From Arcanobacterium haemolyticum DSM 20595 (lineage in GTDB: Bacteria; Actinomycetota; Actinomycetes; Actinomycetales; Actinomycetaceae): 64,000 nt of DNA. Where the stretch lies: the NCBI RefSeq assembly GCF_000092365.1, contig NC_014218.1, forward strand, positions 1 to 64,000, in the 5' to 3' direction. The notes beneath the pieces are model-generated. The model saw only the letters and a program-made list of their open reading frames with translations. It did not search any database and was not told where the DNA came from. Positions 1 through 11,372 of the stretch are shown piece by piece. Numbering within the stretch: the stretch's first letter is position 1; each line of letters opens with the position of its first letter. The position numbers and the translations under genes were made by a program.

Positions 1-38
1 ATTACACAGATGTAATATCCACAGCTGCGATTAAATCT

Positions 39-47
39 GTGGATAAC
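39..47 (-). promoter_or_regulatory. DnaA box upstream of dnaA
   Basis: TGTGGATAA is the exact complement of the consensus DnaA box TTATCCACA. It lies about 70 bases before the dnaA start. This position fits autoregulation of dnaA, which is known for the family and inferred here. Confidence 0.7.
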
Positions 48-115
48 TTCGGTATTTATGCGCGGAGTCTTTTATCATGGAAGACAGAACCGCATTCAAC
101 GCACAAGGGGAAAAC

Positions 116-1711
116 ATGTCAGACGGATCTTTTGCTCAGGACGCCTGGGCGGCCGCAATTGAACTTTCGCGAGCCGAAGGCCGTCTTTCTGACTCACAAA
201 CAGCCTTTGTTCGCCTTGCAAAGCCACTTGCCATCGTTGACGATCGTTTTATGATCGTGGTTGCTACCGAATTTACGCGGAATCTGCTAAATACCAGCGT
301 TGTTCAGGCATTGACGGATAAGCTTTCGGCGATTATCGGCCGCAAACTTACCCTCGATATTTCAGTAGATTCGTCACTTTCAGAAGTAGCTGTCAATCCA
401 CCGCCGGCAGCAAAAATTCCTGCTCCTGTTGCTACTCCCTCAACTCCGATCACGACAATTCCACAACCAACACCAGTGCGGCCACTTCGCTCCGTATCTC
501 AACCAGAAAACGTTGATATGCCAACATTTTCTACGCCTGCTACGCCGTCGTCGGAACCTACCTCTATCTTCCCTAAACCGGACTACGTGACGGAACCAAC
601 AGCGCCAACCCCGCGTCGAAACGATCATCGTTCGCAGGGAACCCGCGAATCTGCGCGACTCAACCCGCGCTACACCTTCGAAACGTTCGTGATCGGTGAA
701 TCGAACCGTTTTGCGCACGCAACCGCGCTGGCCGTCTCAGAGCAACCAGGCTCCACCTACAACCCACTTTTCCTCTATTCGGAATCCGGAATGGGCAAAA
801 CCCACCTCTTGCACGCGATCGGAAACTCAGTGCAGGAAATGTTCCCCAACCGAAAAGTACTCTACGTTTCGGCCGAAGAATTCACGAATGCCTTTATTAA
901 CGCCCTGGCAAATGGCCAAATGCACAACTTCAAAGATCAGTTCCGAACCGTAGATGTGCTGCTGATCGATGATATTCAATTCCTTTCCGGGCGCGATCGT
1001 TCCCGCACACTGGAAGAGTTCTTCCACACGTTCAACGCACTTATTAATGCAAACAAGCAGATCGTGATTACGTCTGACGTGGCGCCGAACCTGCTTGTGG
1101 ACTTCGAAGACCGCATGATTTCCCGCTTCAATTCGGGCATTACCGCAGCAATCGATCTGCCAAACCTCGAAACGCGTATCGCTATCTTGAATAGGAAGGC
1201 TGTGGCCGAAGGGTTGGATGTGCCGCGTGACGTGGTGGAATTTATTGCGTCGAAGATGACCACGAACGTGCGAGAAATGGAAGGCGCCCTGCGCCGCGTG
1301 CGGGCGTTTGCGGATCTAACCAAGCAGAGTATTTCACTAGAACTCGCGGAATCACAGTTGAAGGATATGATTTCGGATCCGACGTCGATCCAGGTCACGG
1401 CCGGAATGATCGTGGCGCAAGTGTCCAGCTATTTCAACGTTCCTCTGGCTGATCTGAAATCGCCAACACGTACCCGATCGCTCACGCAGCCACGCCATGT
1501 GGCCATGTATTTGTGCCGCGAACTCACAGATCTTTCTTTGCCGAAGATTGCGGAAGAATTCAACCGCCGTGATCACACCACTGTGATGAACGCGGTACGG
1601 AAGGTTGAAGCACTCATGACGGAAAAGCAAACGATCTTCACTCAAGTCTCTGAACTGACCACAATCATCAGAAATGCGGCGAAAGATCACGCTCAAATCG
1701 CCTCTGAATGA
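116..1711 (+). CDS. dnaA: Chromosomal replication initiator DnaA
   Basis: DnaA binds DnaA boxes at oriC, melts the origin and recruits the helicase. The protein has an N-terminal domain I, a long Pro/Thr-rich linker (about residues 90-190), an AAA+ core with Walker A SESGMGKTH (about residue 222) and Walker B VLLIDDIQF (about residue 280), and the C-terminal helix-turn-helix with signature RRDHTTVMNAVRKVE. I chose ATG 116 (product starts MSDGSFAQ) because AAGGGG lies five bases upstream. The in-frame ATG at 77 has no comparable ribosome site. This gives 531 residues, normal for actinobacteria with a long linker. It is followed directly by the origin region and dnaN. Confidence 0.97.
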   Translation: MSDGSFAQDAWAAAIELSRAEGRLSDSQTAFVRLAKPLAIVDDRFMIVVATEFTRNLLNTSVVQALTDKLSAIIGRKLTLDISVDSSLSEVAVNPPPAAKIPAPVATPSTPITTIPQPTPVRPLRSVSQPENVDMPTFSTPATPSSEPTSIFPKPDYVTEPTAPTPRRNDHRSQGTRESARLNPRYTFETFVIGESNRFAHATALAVSEQPGSTYNPLFLYSESGMGKTHLLHAIGNSVQEMFPNRKVLYVSAEEFTNAFINALANGQMHNFKDQFRTVDVLLIDDIQFLSGRDRSRTLEEFFHTFNALINANKQIVITSDVAPNLLVDFEDRMISRFNSGITAAIDLPNLETRIAILNRKAVAEGLDVPRDVVEFIASKMTTNVREMEGALRRVRAFADLTKQSISLELAESQLKDMISDPTSIQVTAGMIVAQVSSYFNVPLADLKSPTRTRSLTQPRHVAMYLCRELTDLSLPKIAEEFNRRDHTTVMNAVRKVEALMTEKQTIFTQVSELTTIIRNAAKDHAQIASE

Positions 1712-2070
1712 CATAAAAATCGTGTTGTGTGAAAACTTGTGATTTAACCTGTGGATAACTGTGGATAAATTCTGTGGATCTGTGGATAAAAACTACTTGT
1801 TTTTGTCTCATCCACAGAACTACATGTTTTTCTCGCACGGAACCCCACTAAAAATCCACTGACGATTTTCTTGTCATTACGCGAAAAGAATCACTTATCC
1901 ACAGTTTCCACAGAGCCTATTACTACTACTACCTAGATAGTTACATGTAATTCGGGCCGCCACCGACTGCGAATAACTTGAATCTTTCCACGAATATGTC
2001 ATTTGCATTCCGGAGTCTGCGGGTAATCGCGTACAGTGTTAGATAGTAAAAATGAGGAAAGTAGGTTGCG
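1712..2070. other. oriC: DnaA-box cluster between dnaA and dnaN
   Basis: This gene-free interval holds a dense cluster of DnaA boxes. TGTGGATAA occurs exactly at 1750-1758, 1760-1768 and 1781-1789, and TTATCCACA at 1895-1903. Near-matches are TGTGGATCT at 1773-1781, TCATCCACA at 1808-1816 and TTTCCACAG at 1905-1913. The boxes near 1750-1790 point one way and those near 1808-1913 the other, with an A/T-rich stretch between. Location between dnaA and dnaN plus box density make this the replication origin. The part after about 1920 also carries the dnaN promoter. Confidence 0.93.
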
Positions 2071-3189
2071 GTGAAAATTATCGTTGAACATGACGTCTTC
2101 ACAGAAGCCGTCACATGGGTTGCCCGAACCATTCCGAACCGTCCAGCAATCCCTGTGCTGGCTGGTTTGAAAATTCAGGCCTCACAAAATGGGATCGTTT
2201 CCCTTGGTTCACGCGATTCTGATATTTCATCTCATGTTGATATTGAGGCGGACGTTCTTAACGCAGGTGATGTGCTTGTTAATGGCCGTCTTCTTGCAGA
2301 TATTTGCCGCGCACTCCCGCGCAAGCCTATTGAACTCACCCTTGATGGAACCAAACTTGACATCGAATGCGGTTCGTCCCACTTTTCCATGAAAACCATG
2401 GCAAGCGAAGATTACACTGACGGCACCGATATGCCTCCAGTAATCGGCACCGTTGATGGTTCCGCATGGTTAGAAGCAATCAGCCAAGTCACTATCGCTG
2501 CGTCGAATGATGATACGCTGCCACTTTTAGTTTCCGTGTGCTTGGAAATCAACGGCGATTCGATCGCTCTTATGGCTACCGATCGTTACCGCCTCGCGGT
2601 TCGCGATCTGGAATGGACTCCTACTGACACCACGATTTCCAAGCGAATCTTGGTTCGTGCATCCCGTCTCCTCGATATCGCCAAGGCACTCGGATCCGCA
2701 GGCCCAATCGAAATTTCTTTGTCTGATTCGCTCATCGGCTTTGCAGCCGGCGGCAAGCAGAACACAGTTCAGTTGATCGACGGCGAATATCCGCAGGTCC
2801 TCTCCCTTTTCCCTGCCGAAAGTGCAGGCTACATGGTGATGAACCGTGCCGATATGCTCGATGCGATCAAGCGTTCCCGCTTGGTGGTGGAGAAGAACGC
2901 GGCCGTTCGCCTTTCCTTCACCGAAGGCGAAGTGACGATCGAAGCGGGCCAAGGCGATCAGGCTCAGGCGTCCGAAGCATTGCCGGCTGACGTGGTTGGC
3001 GAAGACGTGAAGATGGCCTTCAACCCGATCTTCCTCCAGGAAGGTTTTTCGGCGATGAACTGCGAAAAGGTCCGCCTTTCCGTGACTCATCCAACCAAGC
3101 CTGCAGTGATGACTGCCGAAAAGGACGGCGAATCTGTTGAAGATTTCCGCCTACTCCTCATGCCAGTTCGAACATTCGGTAACAACTAA
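2071..3189 (+). CDS. dnaN: DNA polymerase III sliding clamp (beta subunit)
   Basis: The beta clamp forms a ring that tethers DNA polymerase III to DNA. The 372-residue product starts at GTG (MKIIVEHDVFTEAVTWVART), with GAGGAAAG upstream. It shows the three-fold clamp organisation, with recognisable segments such as ATDRYRLAVRD in the middle domain and a C-terminal LLLMPVRTF tail. Length is typical. It lies between oriC and recF, only five bases before recF, so the two are probably co-transcribed. Confidence 0.97.
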   Translation: MKIIVEHDVFTEAVTWVARTIPNRPAIPVLAGLKIQASQNGIVSLGSRDSDISSHVDIEADVLNAGDVLVNGRLLADICRALPRKPIELTLDGTKLDIECGSSHFSMKTMASEDYTDGTDMPPVIGTVDGSAWLEAISQVTIAASNDDTLPLLVSVCLEINGDSIALMATDRYRLAVRDLEWTPTDTTISKRILVRASRLLDIAKALGSAGPIEISLSDSLIGFAAGGKQNTVQLIDGEYPQVLSLFPAESAGYMVMNRADMLDAIKRSRLVVEKNAAVRLSFTEGEVTIEAGQGDQAQASEALPADVVGEDVKMAFNPIFLQEGFSAMNCEKVRLSVTHPTKPAVMTAEKDGESVEDFRLLLMPVRTFGNN

Positions 3190-3194
3190 GCGCC

Positions 3195-4427
3195 GTGTAC
3201 ATCTCTGACCTCGCGTTGAACGATTTTCGTTCGTACCGCGATGTTGTTGTCTCCTTTTCGCCCGGGATCACCACGTTTGTTGGGGAAAATGGGCAGGGGA
3301 AGACTAACCTTGTTGAGGCAATCGGTTATCTGGCAACGTTTTCTTCGCACCGCGTGAACGCGGATGCGGCTCTGGTACGCCAGGGTGCGAACGCTGCGGT
3401 GGTGCGCGCGAAGGTGATGCATGGCGATTCGCCTACGATGGTTGAGTTGGAAATTCTTTCTGGCAGGGCGAATCGTGCGCGGATTAACCGTGGGAATGCC
3501 CAGCCCTCTGACGTTCTGGGTATTGTTCGCACGGTGGTGTTTGCGCCGGAAGATCTGGAGCTGATTAAGGGTGATCCGGGTGTTCGGCGCCGTTTTTTGG
3601 ATGACGTGATGGTTCAGCTTCGCCCGCGAATGGCCCAGGTCAAGGCCGATTATGAGAAGGTTGCTCGGCAGCGCGCGGCGTTGTTGAAAACTATCTGGAA
3701 GGCTCGGCGCCGCGGTGGGCCTGTGGACGAAACGATGTTGGACATTTTCGATTCGCAGTTGGCCGCGTTGGGTGCGCGGATTATCGGCCAGCGCGCGCGG
3801 ATTGTGAGCGCGTTGCGCCCGTATGTTGAGGCGTATTATCGCGAAGTTTCGGGCGGGAAGGGCGTTGCGCGGATTGATTATGCCGCGAATATTGACGCGC
3901 GTTCTGGCTGGGATTTTCCTGCTATCACTGACATTTCGGCCGATTCTTCGGGCGCGTTGGCGGCTGAGATCGCGCAGCACGAGCGCGAGTTGCAGGACGA
4001 ATCGGCCACCGCTGCCCGTTTGCAGGCTACGTTGCGCGAGTGGCGCGAGCAAGAAATTGAACGCGGGGTTAATTTGGTGGGCCCGCATCGCGATGATTTT
4101 GTGACTTTTTTGGGCACGCTTCCCGCGAAAGGCTACGCGTCGCACGGCGAATCGTGGTCATACGCGCTGTCGTTACGCCTGGCGTCATGGCGCGTGTTGC
4201 GTGACGACGATTCGGGGAATTGGACCGACGACGGCGAACCTATCTTGATTTTGGACGATGTGTTCGCGGAACTTGATGCGCGCAGGCGCCAACGATTGGC
4301 TGCCATCGTGCGCGAAGGCAGCCAAGTGTTCGTGACTGCCGCGGTGGGTGACGATTTGCCGGATGAACTTGACGGTGCCACATTCTATGTTCACGGCGGG
4401 ACTGTGACTCGAGGTGAGCAGCCGTGA
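3195..4427 (+). CDS. recF: DNA replication and repair protein RecF
   Basis: RecF is an SMC-like ATPase that loads RecA at single-strand gaps. The 410-residue product has Walker A GENGQGKTN at residues 30-38, an ABC-type signature region before the C-terminus, and Walker B ILILDDVFAELD near residue 350. The GTG start (MYISDLALNDFRSY) lies five bases after the dnaN stop. The stop overlaps the GTG start of the next gene (GTGA, 4424-4427), showing translational coupling. Confidence 0.96.
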   Translation: MYISDLALNDFRSYRDVVVSFSPGITTFVGENGQGKTNLVEAIGYLATFSSHRVNADAALVRQGANAAVVRAKVMHGDSPTMVELEILSGRANRARINRGNAQPSDVLGIVRTVVFAPEDLELIKGDPGVRRRFLDDVMVQLRPRMAQVKADYEKVARQRAALLKTIWKARRRGGPVDETMLDIFDSQLAALGARIIGQRARIVSALRPYVEAYYREVSGGKGVARIDYAANIDARSGWDFPAITDISADSSGALAAEIAQHERELQDESATAARLQATLREWREQEIERGVNLVGPHRDDFVTFLGTLPAKGYASHGESWSYALSLRLASWRVLRDDDSGNWTDDGEPILILDDVFAELDARRRQRLAAIVREGSQVFVTAAVGDDLPDELDGATFYVHGGTVTRGEQP

Positions 4428-5008
4428 GCCGTATTGAGGTAGCCAAACGTGAAGCGGCGCACAAACACGGTGACGTTCTGCCACTCCAAATACTCGAACG
4501 GGTCCGTAGAATGGCGGCAGATCAAGGATTTGTGCGTCGTCGTTCCGTTTCACGTGAAACGTTGGCAGCCACGAAACCGACGCCAATCGGCGATGCTCCG
4601 CTGGTCCCCAGCCCGGGGCAAGAGGTGGGGTCAGGCGCACGCCCGTCCTATCGCGATCCGAAACCCGTGTTCGAACTGATGAAAAAAGCGATCGAAGAAC
4701 GCGGCTGGAAATCTCAACTGGACGTGGCCTCCGTAGCTGCTCGCTGGCCCGAAATCGTGGGCGAATCCGTGGCTGCGAACTGCGCCGTTGTTGAATTTAC
4801 CCCCGATGGAACCCTCACACTCAAAGCGCGAACCGTGGCGTGGGAAACCCAAATGCGGTCGCTTCTCCACCACTTGGATGCGCGCCTGGCGCAAGAATTA
4901 GGCGAAGGTGTTGTCAAAGAAATCGTGCTCAATGGGCCATATGTGCCGTCATGGAAGCACGGCAAGCTCTCTGTTCCTGGGCGCGGCCCGCGCGATACCT
5001 ACAGTTAA
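4424..5008 (+). CDS. DUF721 protein (DciA-type helicase loader)
   Basis: DUF721/DciA proteins act in loading of the replicative helicase in bacteria lacking DnaC or DnaI. That role is family knowledge, not shown here. The 194-residue product has a variable basic N-terminus and a C-terminal DUF721 core (about residues 75-175) with VAARWPEIVGESVAANC and the VAWETQMRSLLHHLDARLAQELG stretch. It overlaps recF by four bases and precedes gyrB, the standard actinobacterial position. Confidence 0.88.
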   Translation: MSRIEVAKREAAHKHGDVLPLQILERVRRMAADQGFVRRRSVSRETLAATKPTPIGDAPLVPSPGQEVGSGARPSYRDPKPVFELMKKAIEERGWKSQLDVASVAARWPEIVGESVAANCAVVEFTPDGTLTLKARTVAWETQMRSLLHHLDARLAQELGEGVVKEIVLNGPYVPSWKHGKLSVPGRGPRDTYS

Positions 5009-5190
5009 GAGCATCATCTCTATGTTTAGTGCCAAAAACACGCTATAATTATGTGAGATGTCTTGAGGTAGGTCCCTACCAATTTAGGGTCAAAATCAAG
5101 CAGAACCGATTTTACGCACGTCCTATGATGTAGCACACACTCCGTGTGCTCGTTCTGGGTGTGCCCACCAGAACGAGGGGAAGTCTACGC
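5009..5190 (+). promoter_or_regulatory. gyrB promoter and structured leader
   Basis: A perfect -10 box TATAAT is at 5044-5049, with a weak -35 (TATGTT, 5021-5026) at 17-base spacing. The implied leader is about 135 bases long. It contains a hairpin CGTTCTGG/CCAGAACG (5151-5158 with 5168-5175) that ends just before the ribosome site GAGGGG of gyrB, so it could affect translation. Promoter assignment is from sequence only. Confidence 0.5.
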
Positions 5191-7239
<2,049 letters not shown>

Positions 7240-7263
7240 AGCTGAAGGCTGGTTTTAAGACTC

Positions 7264-9828
7264 ATGGCAGAAGAAATGATCCAATACAACCACGGCCTAA
7301 TTAAGGACGTCGATCTTCAGCGCGAAATGGAAACATCGTACCTGGATTACGCGATGTCCGTTATCGTTGGCCGCGCACTCCCAGACGTTCGTGACGGCAT
7401 GAAGCCAGTTCACCGCCGCGTGATCTACGCGATGTGGGATGGCGGCTACCGGCCAGATTCGTCGTTCTCTAAGTCTGTGAAGATTGTTGGTGACGTGATG
7501 GGTAACTTCCACCCTCACGGTGATGCCGCAATTTATGACACGATGGTTCGCCTAGTGCAACCATGGAACATGCGCTACCCGCTGGTGGCCGGCCAGGGTA
7601 ACTTCGGTACGGCAGGCGATTTGGGCGCCGCTGCCCCGCGTTACACGGAAGCCCGCATGGCCCAGTTGGCCGTGGAAATGGTGCGCGATATCAACGAAGA
7701 AACCGTTGATTTCGTGCCAAACTTCGATGGTTCCGTGCAAGAACCAACCGTTCTCACGGCCCGCTTCCCGAACCTGCTGGTGAACGGCTCCGAAGGTATC
7801 GCGGTTGGTATGGCCACCCGCATTCCGCCGCACAACCTGCGCGAAGTTGCCGCCGGCGTTCAGTGGTTCCTCGATAACCCTGAAGCCACGCGTGAAGAAC
7901 TTTTGGATGCGCTCCTCGAGCGCGTCAAGGGACCAGATTTCCCAACGGGCGCAACGATTTTGGGTACCAAGGGTATCGAATCGATGTACCGCACGGGCAA
8001 CGGCTCCATCACTCAGCGCGCGATCGTTGAAGTTGATGAAATCAACGGCCGCCAGTGCCTGGTTGTTACAGATTTGCCGTTCCAGGTGAACCCGGATCGT
8101 TTGCTAGACAAGATGGTTGAAGGCATCAAGGATGGCCGCCTGCCGGGCATCGCGGATATCCGCGATGAATCGTCAGGCCGCGCCGGCCAGCGCATCGTGA
8201 TCGTTCTAAAGAAGGACGCGGTTGCCAAGGTTGTCCTGAACAACCTCTACAAGCACACCCAGATGCAGAACAACTTCCCGGCCAACATGTTGGCGCTGGT
8301 GGACGGCGTGCCGCGTACGCTCTCCCTGGATGGCTTCGTACGCCACTGGGTGAACCACCAGATCGAGGTCATCCGCCGCCGTACCGAGTTCCGCCTGCGC
8401 AAGGTTCTTGAGCGTTTGATGATTTTGGAGGGCTTAGTTAAGGCTCTTGACGCCCTGGATGAAGTTATCGCCTTGATCCGCCGCTCCCCTACCGTGGACG
8501 AAGCACGCGAAGGCTTGATGAAGCTTCTGGACATCAACGAAATCCAGGCCGATCACATTTTGGCGATGCAGCTGCGCCGTTTGGCCGCCTTGGAGCGCCA
8601 GAAGATTCTGGATGAGCGCGATGAAAAGCTTGCGTTGCGTGACGACTACCAGGATATTTTGGCCAAGCCGGAGCGCCAGCGCACAATCGTTTCGGACGAG
8701 GTGGGCGATATTGTGGCCAAGTTTGGTGACGATCGCCGTACCAAGATTCTTCCATTCGACGGCGAAGTGTCCGATGAAGACCTGATCCCTGAAGACGACG
8801 TGGTTGTGACCATCACCCGTTCGGGCTTCGTGAAGCGCACCAAGGTGAGTGAATACCGTGCGCAGCACCGTGGCGGCAAGGGCATCAAGGGCACCACGTT
8901 GCGTGATGACGACATCGTTGAACACTTCGAAGTCACCTCCACCCACGATTGGCAGTTGTTCTTCACGAACATGGGCCGCGTCTACCGCATCAAGGGGTAC
9001 GAACTCCCTGAAGGCGCACGTGACGCCAAGGGCCAACACATCGCGAATTTGCTCGCGTTCCAGCCTGATGAGCGGATCGCATCCATGGTGTCGATCCGTA
9101 GCTACGACCAGGCCGATTACCTTGTGCTCGCCACCGAAGACGGCCTTGTAAAGAAGACTCGCCTTGCCGATTACGATTCGGCGCGCACGGGCGGTTTGAT
9201 CGCGGTGAAGCTGCGCGAACGTGAAGACGGCACGATGGATCGCCTGGTGTCGGCTCGTTTGCTCGACGACGGCGCCGACGTTCTCCTCGTTTCTCGCGGC
9301 GGCCAATCGTTGCGTTTCACTGCCGACGATGCCACCTTGCGCCCAATGGGCCGTGCAACCTCCGGCGTGACGGGCATGAAGTTCCGTGGAGACGATCGCC
9401 TGCTGGCCATGGACGTTGTTGACGAAGGCGCAGAAGTCTTTGTTGTGACCGAAGGCGGCTACGCCAAGCGAACCGACATCGAACAGTACCGTGTGCAAGG
9501 CCGTGCCGGCCTAGGTATCAAGGTTGCCAACGTGGTTGAAGCCCGCGGCGATCTTGTGGGCGCACTCATCACCCACCCGGGCGACGAAGTCATGGTAATC
9601 ATGGAATCCGGCAAAGTCGTTCGATCCGCTGTGGACGAAGTCTCCCTGACCGGCCGTAACACCCAAGGCGTCAAGTTTGCTACCCCAGACAAGGGCGACA
9701 AGATCATTTCCATCGCCCTCAACCTAGAAAAGCAAGAAGACGACGAAGAGGTGACCACCGACGTCGTCGAACCAACAACTGAACCTGTTTCGGAACAAGA
9801 CGCTGAAACCACCACCGACGTAGAATAA
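7264..9828 (+). CDS. gyrA: DNA gyrase subunit A
   Basis: GyrA cuts and rejoins DNA. The 854-residue product has the winged-helix breakage-reunion domain with catalytic Tyr127 in APRYTEARM and the quinolone-resistance region [15 protein letters not shown] (residues 83-97). The C-terminal beta-pinwheel carries the GyrA box QHRGGKG, and the protein ends in an acidic Thr/Glu-rich tail. The residue aligning with E. coli Ser83 is alanine (Ala88), as in mycobacteria. It lies in the gyrB-gyrA operon. Confidence 0.97.
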   Translation: MAEEMIQYNHGLIKDVDLQREMETSYLDYAMSVIVGRALPDVRDGMKPVHRRVIYAMWDGGYRPDSSFSKSVKIVGDVMGNFHPHGDAAIYDTMVRLVQPWNMRYPLVAGQGNFGTAGDLGAAAPRYTEARMAQLAVEMVRDINEETVDFVPNFDGSVQEPTVLTARFPNLLVNGSEGIAVGMATRIPPHNLREVAAGVQWFLDNPEATREELLDALLERVKGPDFPTGATILGTKGIESMYRTGNGSITQRAIVEVDEINGRQCLVVTDLPFQVNPDRLLDKMVEGIKDGRLPGIADIRDESSGRAGQRIVIVLKKDAVAKVVLNNLYKHTQMQNNFPANMLALVDGVPRTLSLDGFVRHWVNHQIEVIRRRTEFRLRKVLERLMILEGLVKALDALDEVIALIRRSPTVDEAREGLMKLLDINEIQADHILAMQLRRLAALERQKILDERDEKLALRDDYQDILAKPERQRTIVSDEVGDIVAKFGDDRRTKILPFDGEVSDEDLIPEDDVVVTITRSGFVKRTKVSEYRAQHRGGKGIKGTTLRDDDIVEHFEVTSTHDWQLFFTNMGRVYRIKGYELPEGARDAKGQHIANLLAFQPDERIASMVSIRSYDQADYLVLATEDGLVKKTRLADYDSARTGGLIAVKLREREDGTMDRLVSARLLDDGADVLLVSRGGQSLRFTADDATLRPMGRATSGVTGMKFRGDDRLLAMDVVDEGAEVFVVTEGGYAKRTDIEQYRVQGRAGLGIKVANVVEARGDLVGALITHPGDEVMVIMESGKVVRSAVDEVSLTGRNTQGVKFATPDKGDKIISIALNLEKQEDDEEVTTDVVEPTTEPVSEQDAETTTDVE

Positions 9829-9863
9829 ACGTAGCTGTGGACCATTCGTAAATGGAGACTGAG

Positions 9864-10298
9864 ATGACAACCCCAACCGAAACGATCGCAACCCCCACCA
9901 TGGTGGATACAATGGCAGTGCAGGACACCCATGAAGTTGGTATTCGGCGCGTAAAGATGACCATCTCCCGAGTGGATCCGTGGTCGGCGCTGAAGCTGTC
10001 CTTCCTCATGTCCGTGGCCATAGGCATCATGATCGTGATCGCAACCGCCGTGCTGTGGTTCGTGCTCGATTCCATGTACGTGTGGTCGCAGATCGACGGC
10101 CTGTTAAAAACGTTAAATTCGGAAGCATTGCTGCAACTGGGCCAGTTCATGGAGTTCGGGCGCGTGCTCTCCTTCTCCGTAGTGGTGGCCGTTGTGGAAA
10201 TCATCCTCATGACTGCGTTTGGTGCGCTCATGGCGTTGATCTACAACCTTGTGGCGATGCTCGTTGGCGGCCTGCACGTAACGGTGACCGACGAATAA
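9864..10298 (+). CDS. DUF3566 transmembrane protein
   Basis: This small membrane protein of unknown function sits directly behind gyrA in many actinobacteria. It has a soluble N-terminus rich in Thr, the DUF3566-type lead-in (VGIRRVKMTISRVDPWSALK), then two membrane segments (about residues 45-65 and 105-135) separated by a loop. I chose ATG 9864 (MTTPTETIATP, 144 residues) because GGAG lies six bases upstream. ATG 9852 lacks such a site. Confidence 0.85.
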   Translation: MTTPTETIATPTMVDTMAVQDTHEVGIRRVKMTISRVDPWSALKLSFLMSVAIGIMIVIATAVLWFVLDSMYVWSQIDGLLKTLNSEALLQLGQFMEFGRVLSFSVVVAVVEIILMTAFGALMALIYNLVAMLVGGLHVTVTDE

Positions 10299-10503
10299 TC
10301 GGTGGCTGTTGCGCGGCCGCACGGCTAAGCGGCGGCCGTTGCAAGGCGGGTTTTCGTACGGCGATCCATTCGGAAATCGTGTGAAAATCGTGTAAAAATG
10401 TGACGTGCATTATGTCAGGGCTTTGTGGTTTGATTCTTGGTTCGAAAGTGAGTTAATCTAATTCGGCACCAAGGAATTGAAAAACTCCTTGAGAATGCAC
10501 TCC

Positions 10504-10577
10504 GGGCCTATAGCTCAGTCGGTTAGAGCGCTACACTGATAATGTAGAGGTCGATGGTTCGAGTCCATCTAGGCCCA
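10504..10577 (+). tRNA. tRNA-Ile (GAT)
   Basis: A complete cloverleaf is visible. The acceptor stem GGGCCTA pairs with TAGGCCC, the anticodon loop CTGATAA sits between CTACA and TGTAG (anticodon GAT at 10538-10540), and the T-arm contains GGTTCGAGTCC. The discriminator is A and CCA is not encoded. It lies downstream of gyrA. Confidence 0.97.
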
Positions 10578-10599
10578 CGCTAGCGCAGAAGGAGGAGAG

Positions 10600-10719
10600 A
10601 TGAAGAAATTCGTTCTTTTCAGTCTCGTGCTAGTTGGAGGATACGCATTCTTCCTGAGAGCATCGGAAACGATGCAACGTCAGGCGATGTGGCAATCTGT
10701 CACAGATCCTGTAGAATAG
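10600..10719 (+). CDS. DLW-39-type small peptide
   Basis: A 39-residue peptide begins MKKFVLFSLVLVGGYAFFLR and ends WQSVTDPVE. It is preceded by a very strong ribosome site (GGAGGAGAG, directly before ATG 10600). It has one N-terminal hydrophobic segment and a short polar tail matching the pattern of the actinobacterial DLW-39 family (hydrophobic N-terminus, conserved TDP near the end). Members of that family are encoded in this gyrA/tRNA neighbourhood. Here the usual Asp-Leu-Trp is Ala-Met-Trp. Function is unknown. Confidence 0.85.
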   Translation: MKKFVLFSLVLVGGYAFFLRASETMQRQAMWQSVTDPVE

Positions 10720-10739
10720 AATCGAACTTCGGTTCAAAA

Positions 10740-10812
10740 GGGGCTATGGCGCAGCTGGTAGCGCATCTGCTTTGCAAGCAGAGGGTCAGGGGTTCGAGTC
10801 CCCTTAGCTCCA
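10740..10812 (+). tRNA. tRNA-Ala (TGC)
   Basis: The acceptor stem GGGGCTA pairs with TAGCTCC. The anticodon loop TTTGCAA lies between TCTGC and GCAGA (anticodon TGC, 10773-10775), and the T-arm contains GGTTCGAGTCC. The discriminator is A and CCA is not encoded. It is 20 bases after the DLW-39 peptide gene. Confidence 0.97.
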
Positions 10813-10817
10813 CAGTG

Positions 10818-10854
10818 AAAAACCGCTCCGGTCGTAAGGCCGGGGTGGTTTTTT
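10818..10854 (+). terminator. Rho-independent terminator after tRNA-Ala
   Basis: A hairpin with arms AACCGCTCCGGTC and GGCCGGGGTGGTT around GTAA is followed directly by TTTTTT. Confidence 0.85.
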
Positions 10855-10972
10855 GGTTGGGCTAGGGCGGTTTTCAGTTGGGCTTCAGGGTAGCTGGGGC
10901 TTGAAGTTTGAGTGAAGCCTGGCTGAGCGGGCTCAACTCCCCTCCCATTGCTCCTCCCTATTGGTTTCCCTT

Positions 10973-11083
10973 CATTGCGCTGGTTAGTTCCTTCCATTGT
11001 CCTGGTTGGTTCCTCCCACAGTCCCCTGGTTGAGTCCTCCCACGGCCCTGGTTGGTTCCTCCATTGCGCTGGTCGGTTCCGCC
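10973..11083 (+). repeat. Degenerate 22-bp tandem repeat, five units
   Basis: Five imperfect units (starts at 10973, 10995, 11017, 11041 and 11062; lengths 21-24) share the pattern CAttG-CCTGGTTGGTTCCTCC. The tract lies in a gene-free interval (10855-11372) and stays open on the minus strand as a low-complexity Trp/Asn/Gln/Pro-rich string, which I do not consider coding. Confidence 0.7.
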
Positions 11084-11117
11084 TATGGCCCTCATCGTGC
11101 TTCCCTGCCGTGTGCAT

Positions 11118-11182
11118 GGTCCCAAAAAAGCGGCTGGCTCAACAGCAGTGCCGTATATGGCATTGCTGTATTGCTGGGCGCC
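11118..11182 (-). repeat. Interspersed palindromic element, copy A
   Basis: The core ACAGCAGTGCC (11142-11152) and GGCATTGCTGT (11159-11169) flank GTATAT. Read on the minus strand it has the element layout: GGCGCC, stem, GCCATATACGGC centre, stem, then GCCGCTTTTTTGGGACC. It is the most decayed of five copies. Others are at 43921, 45989, 52625 and 60855. Confidence 0.7.
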
Positions 11183-11283
11183 GAAATAGCCCCATGTGCC
11201 GCGGCATGCCTCTTCTATTAGCTGTGCGGTAGCCGCTCATTCGGAAACTAACAATATAGCTGAATGCCAAACTGGTAATTCAG

Positions 11284-11343
11284 ACTTGGAAACTTGGAGT
11301 TAAAGTTGGAAAATTTTCCAACTTTAACTCCAAGTTTCCAAGT
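11284..11343. repeat. Perfect 60-bp palindrome behind the AlbA_2 gene
   Basis: The 30 bases 11284-11313 (beginning ACTTGGAAACTTGG) are the exact reverse complement of 11314-11343, without a loop. It lies 29 bases beyond the stop codon of the minus-strand AlbA_2 gene. It could serve as a terminator. Its right half is also part of a 39-bp sequence repeated in that gene's promoter. Confidence 0.92.
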
Positions 11344-11354
11344 TTCGCTCCAAC
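11316..11354 (+). repeat. 39-bp direct repeat, downstream copy
   Basis: This sequence (starting TTCCAACTTTAAC, ending TTTCGCTCCAAC) matches 13139-13177 at 38 of 39 positions by hand alignment. The two copies lie in the same orientation on either side of the AlbA_2 gene. Confidence 0.92.
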
Positions 11355-11372
11355 TTTGCACAAGTCTTCTAT

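Noticed and set aside
8434-9498. 354-residue minus-strand ORF inside gyrA
   Set aside because: Shadow of gyrA codon bias. No independent start signals.
10734-11117. 127-residue minus-strand ORF with Trp/Asn/Gly-rich repeats
   Set aside because: It runs through tRNA-Ala and its terminator. The repetitive protein only reflects the 22-bp tandem repeats.
11284-11354. Insertion-sequence ends around the AlbA_2 gene
   Set aside because: No transposase frame is present between the repeats. The repeats lie in direct, not inverted, orientation and also overlap the promoter, so regulatory or duplication origins are more likely.
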